Of a stretch of 34,192 bases of DNA, positions 33,798 through 34,192 are shown piece by piece. The stretch comes from Holospora undulata HU1 (lineage in GTDB: Bacteria > Pseudomonadota > Alphaproteobacteria > Holosporales > Holosporaceae). The notes beneath the pieces were generated by a model, which worked only from the letters and a program-made list of their open reading frames with translations, searched no databases and was not told the DNA's origin. Location: contig NZ_ARPM03000114.1 of NCBI RefSeq assembly GCF_000388175.3, positions 1 to 34,192 of the forward strand. The letters run 5' to 3'. The position numbers and the translations under genes were made by a program. The first letter of the stretch is position 1, and each line of letters starts with the position of its first letter.

Positions 33798-34192
33798 GAA
33801 GCCTTTAACTAAAAATATTTTTTGTTAAAATCAGTAAAGGAACTCTTTTAAAAGTCTCTAAAAAAGATTGTATGTAAATTTTGTGAATGTTTTGATTGCT
33901 TTAAAATCGGTTTTGTTCGAGGGGGAAAGCGGTACAAATGTAAAAAATGTGGAAAAAATTGCACGAGGTGTGCCCGAAAAAGACAAGCTCCAAGCCCTTG
34001 TTTTATTACGCAAGCGGTCTTTCAATGAACCGAATTGCGCAACTTTTGGTGTCAGCGCGAGCGCTGTTTTGAAGGGGGCGGGCACCTTATAATCAAGGCT
34101 ATGCGCCCAAACAGAGTCATTCCCAGAAGAAAAGGTATTGTCAAGGAAGTCGATGAATTTTGGCATTATTTAAAAAAAGAAGCAAAAAATTT
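33798..34192 (+). mobile_element. Degenerate IS1-family element, copy C (cut by window end)
   Basis: Begins with end GAAGCCTTTAACTAAA, the same as copy B, and continues MIVCKFCECFDC then, in one frame, GGKRYKCKKCGKN, the intact zinc-finger motif of IS1 InsA lost in copies A and B. A later frame gives PEKDKLQALVLL then a shift, FNEPNCATFGVSASAV, and GIVKEVDEFWHYLKK near the window end. Several indels break it. Confidence 0.85.

Overview
The window looks like part of the chromosome of an AT-rich, reduced-genome alphaproteobacterium that lives inside host cells, most like the Holosporales (Holospora/Caedibacter-type endosymbionts). The grounds are alphaproteobacterial gene neighbourhoods (priA next to xerC and a BamE lipoprotein; ompH-lpxD-fabZ; an NtrX-type regulator), a zinc-free bL36, low GC, and housekeeping blocks separated by decayed insertion sequences. 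The lineage is inferred; there is no rRNA or tRNA gene in the window to confirm it.

Layout. 64-1104 (-): a secreted leucine-rich-repeat protein that ends in a tyrosyl-tRNA-synthetase-type S4 tail. 1229-2004: dead IS1-like element. 2138-4294 (+): hscB-hscA (Fe-S cluster chaperones), then a terminator. 4576-7775 (+): rpmJ, rpoZ, gyrA. 7892-11558 (-): bamE-xerC-priA, convergent with gyrA. 11758-14829 (+): three tandem SIMPL-domain paralogues, then trmB. 14909-16524: pile of IS630-type fragments. 16805-17689 (-): accD. 18025-20929 (+): a large low-complexity secreted protein, then uppP-lipB. 21022-21889: nested IS630 relics. 21977-22402 (+): small secreted orphan. 22612-25855: IS630 relics and an IS5 relic containing a nested IS1. 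25880-27160 (-): ffh. 27338-27793: internally deleted IS630. 28549-32122 (+): ompH/skp-lpxD-fabZ-ntrX. 32383-33249 (+): secreted protein with 11-residue amphipathic repeats and a 36-bp in-frame tandem repeat. 33255 to the end: IS630 scrap, an AT desert and a third IS1 copy cut by the window edge.

The conserved genes serve envelope building (BamE, UppP, LpxD, FabZ, Skp, AccD), secretion (Ffh), DNA topology, restart and resolution (GyrA, PriA, XerC), tRNA modification and lipoylation. Accessory content is of two kinds: exported proteins without a recognisable enzymatic function (LRR-S4, SIMPL trio, 441-aa, 141-aa and 288-aa proteins), which are candidates for host interaction or periplasmic roles, and transposon wreckage in which every copy carries stops, frameshifts or deletions. 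No CRISPR array, prophage, rRNA or tRNA was found. The most unusual items are the LRR-TyrRS-tail chimera, the SIMPL tandem triplication, the repeat-built 288-aa protein, the NtrX-like regulator with damaged AAA+ motifs, and the datable nesting of transposons.
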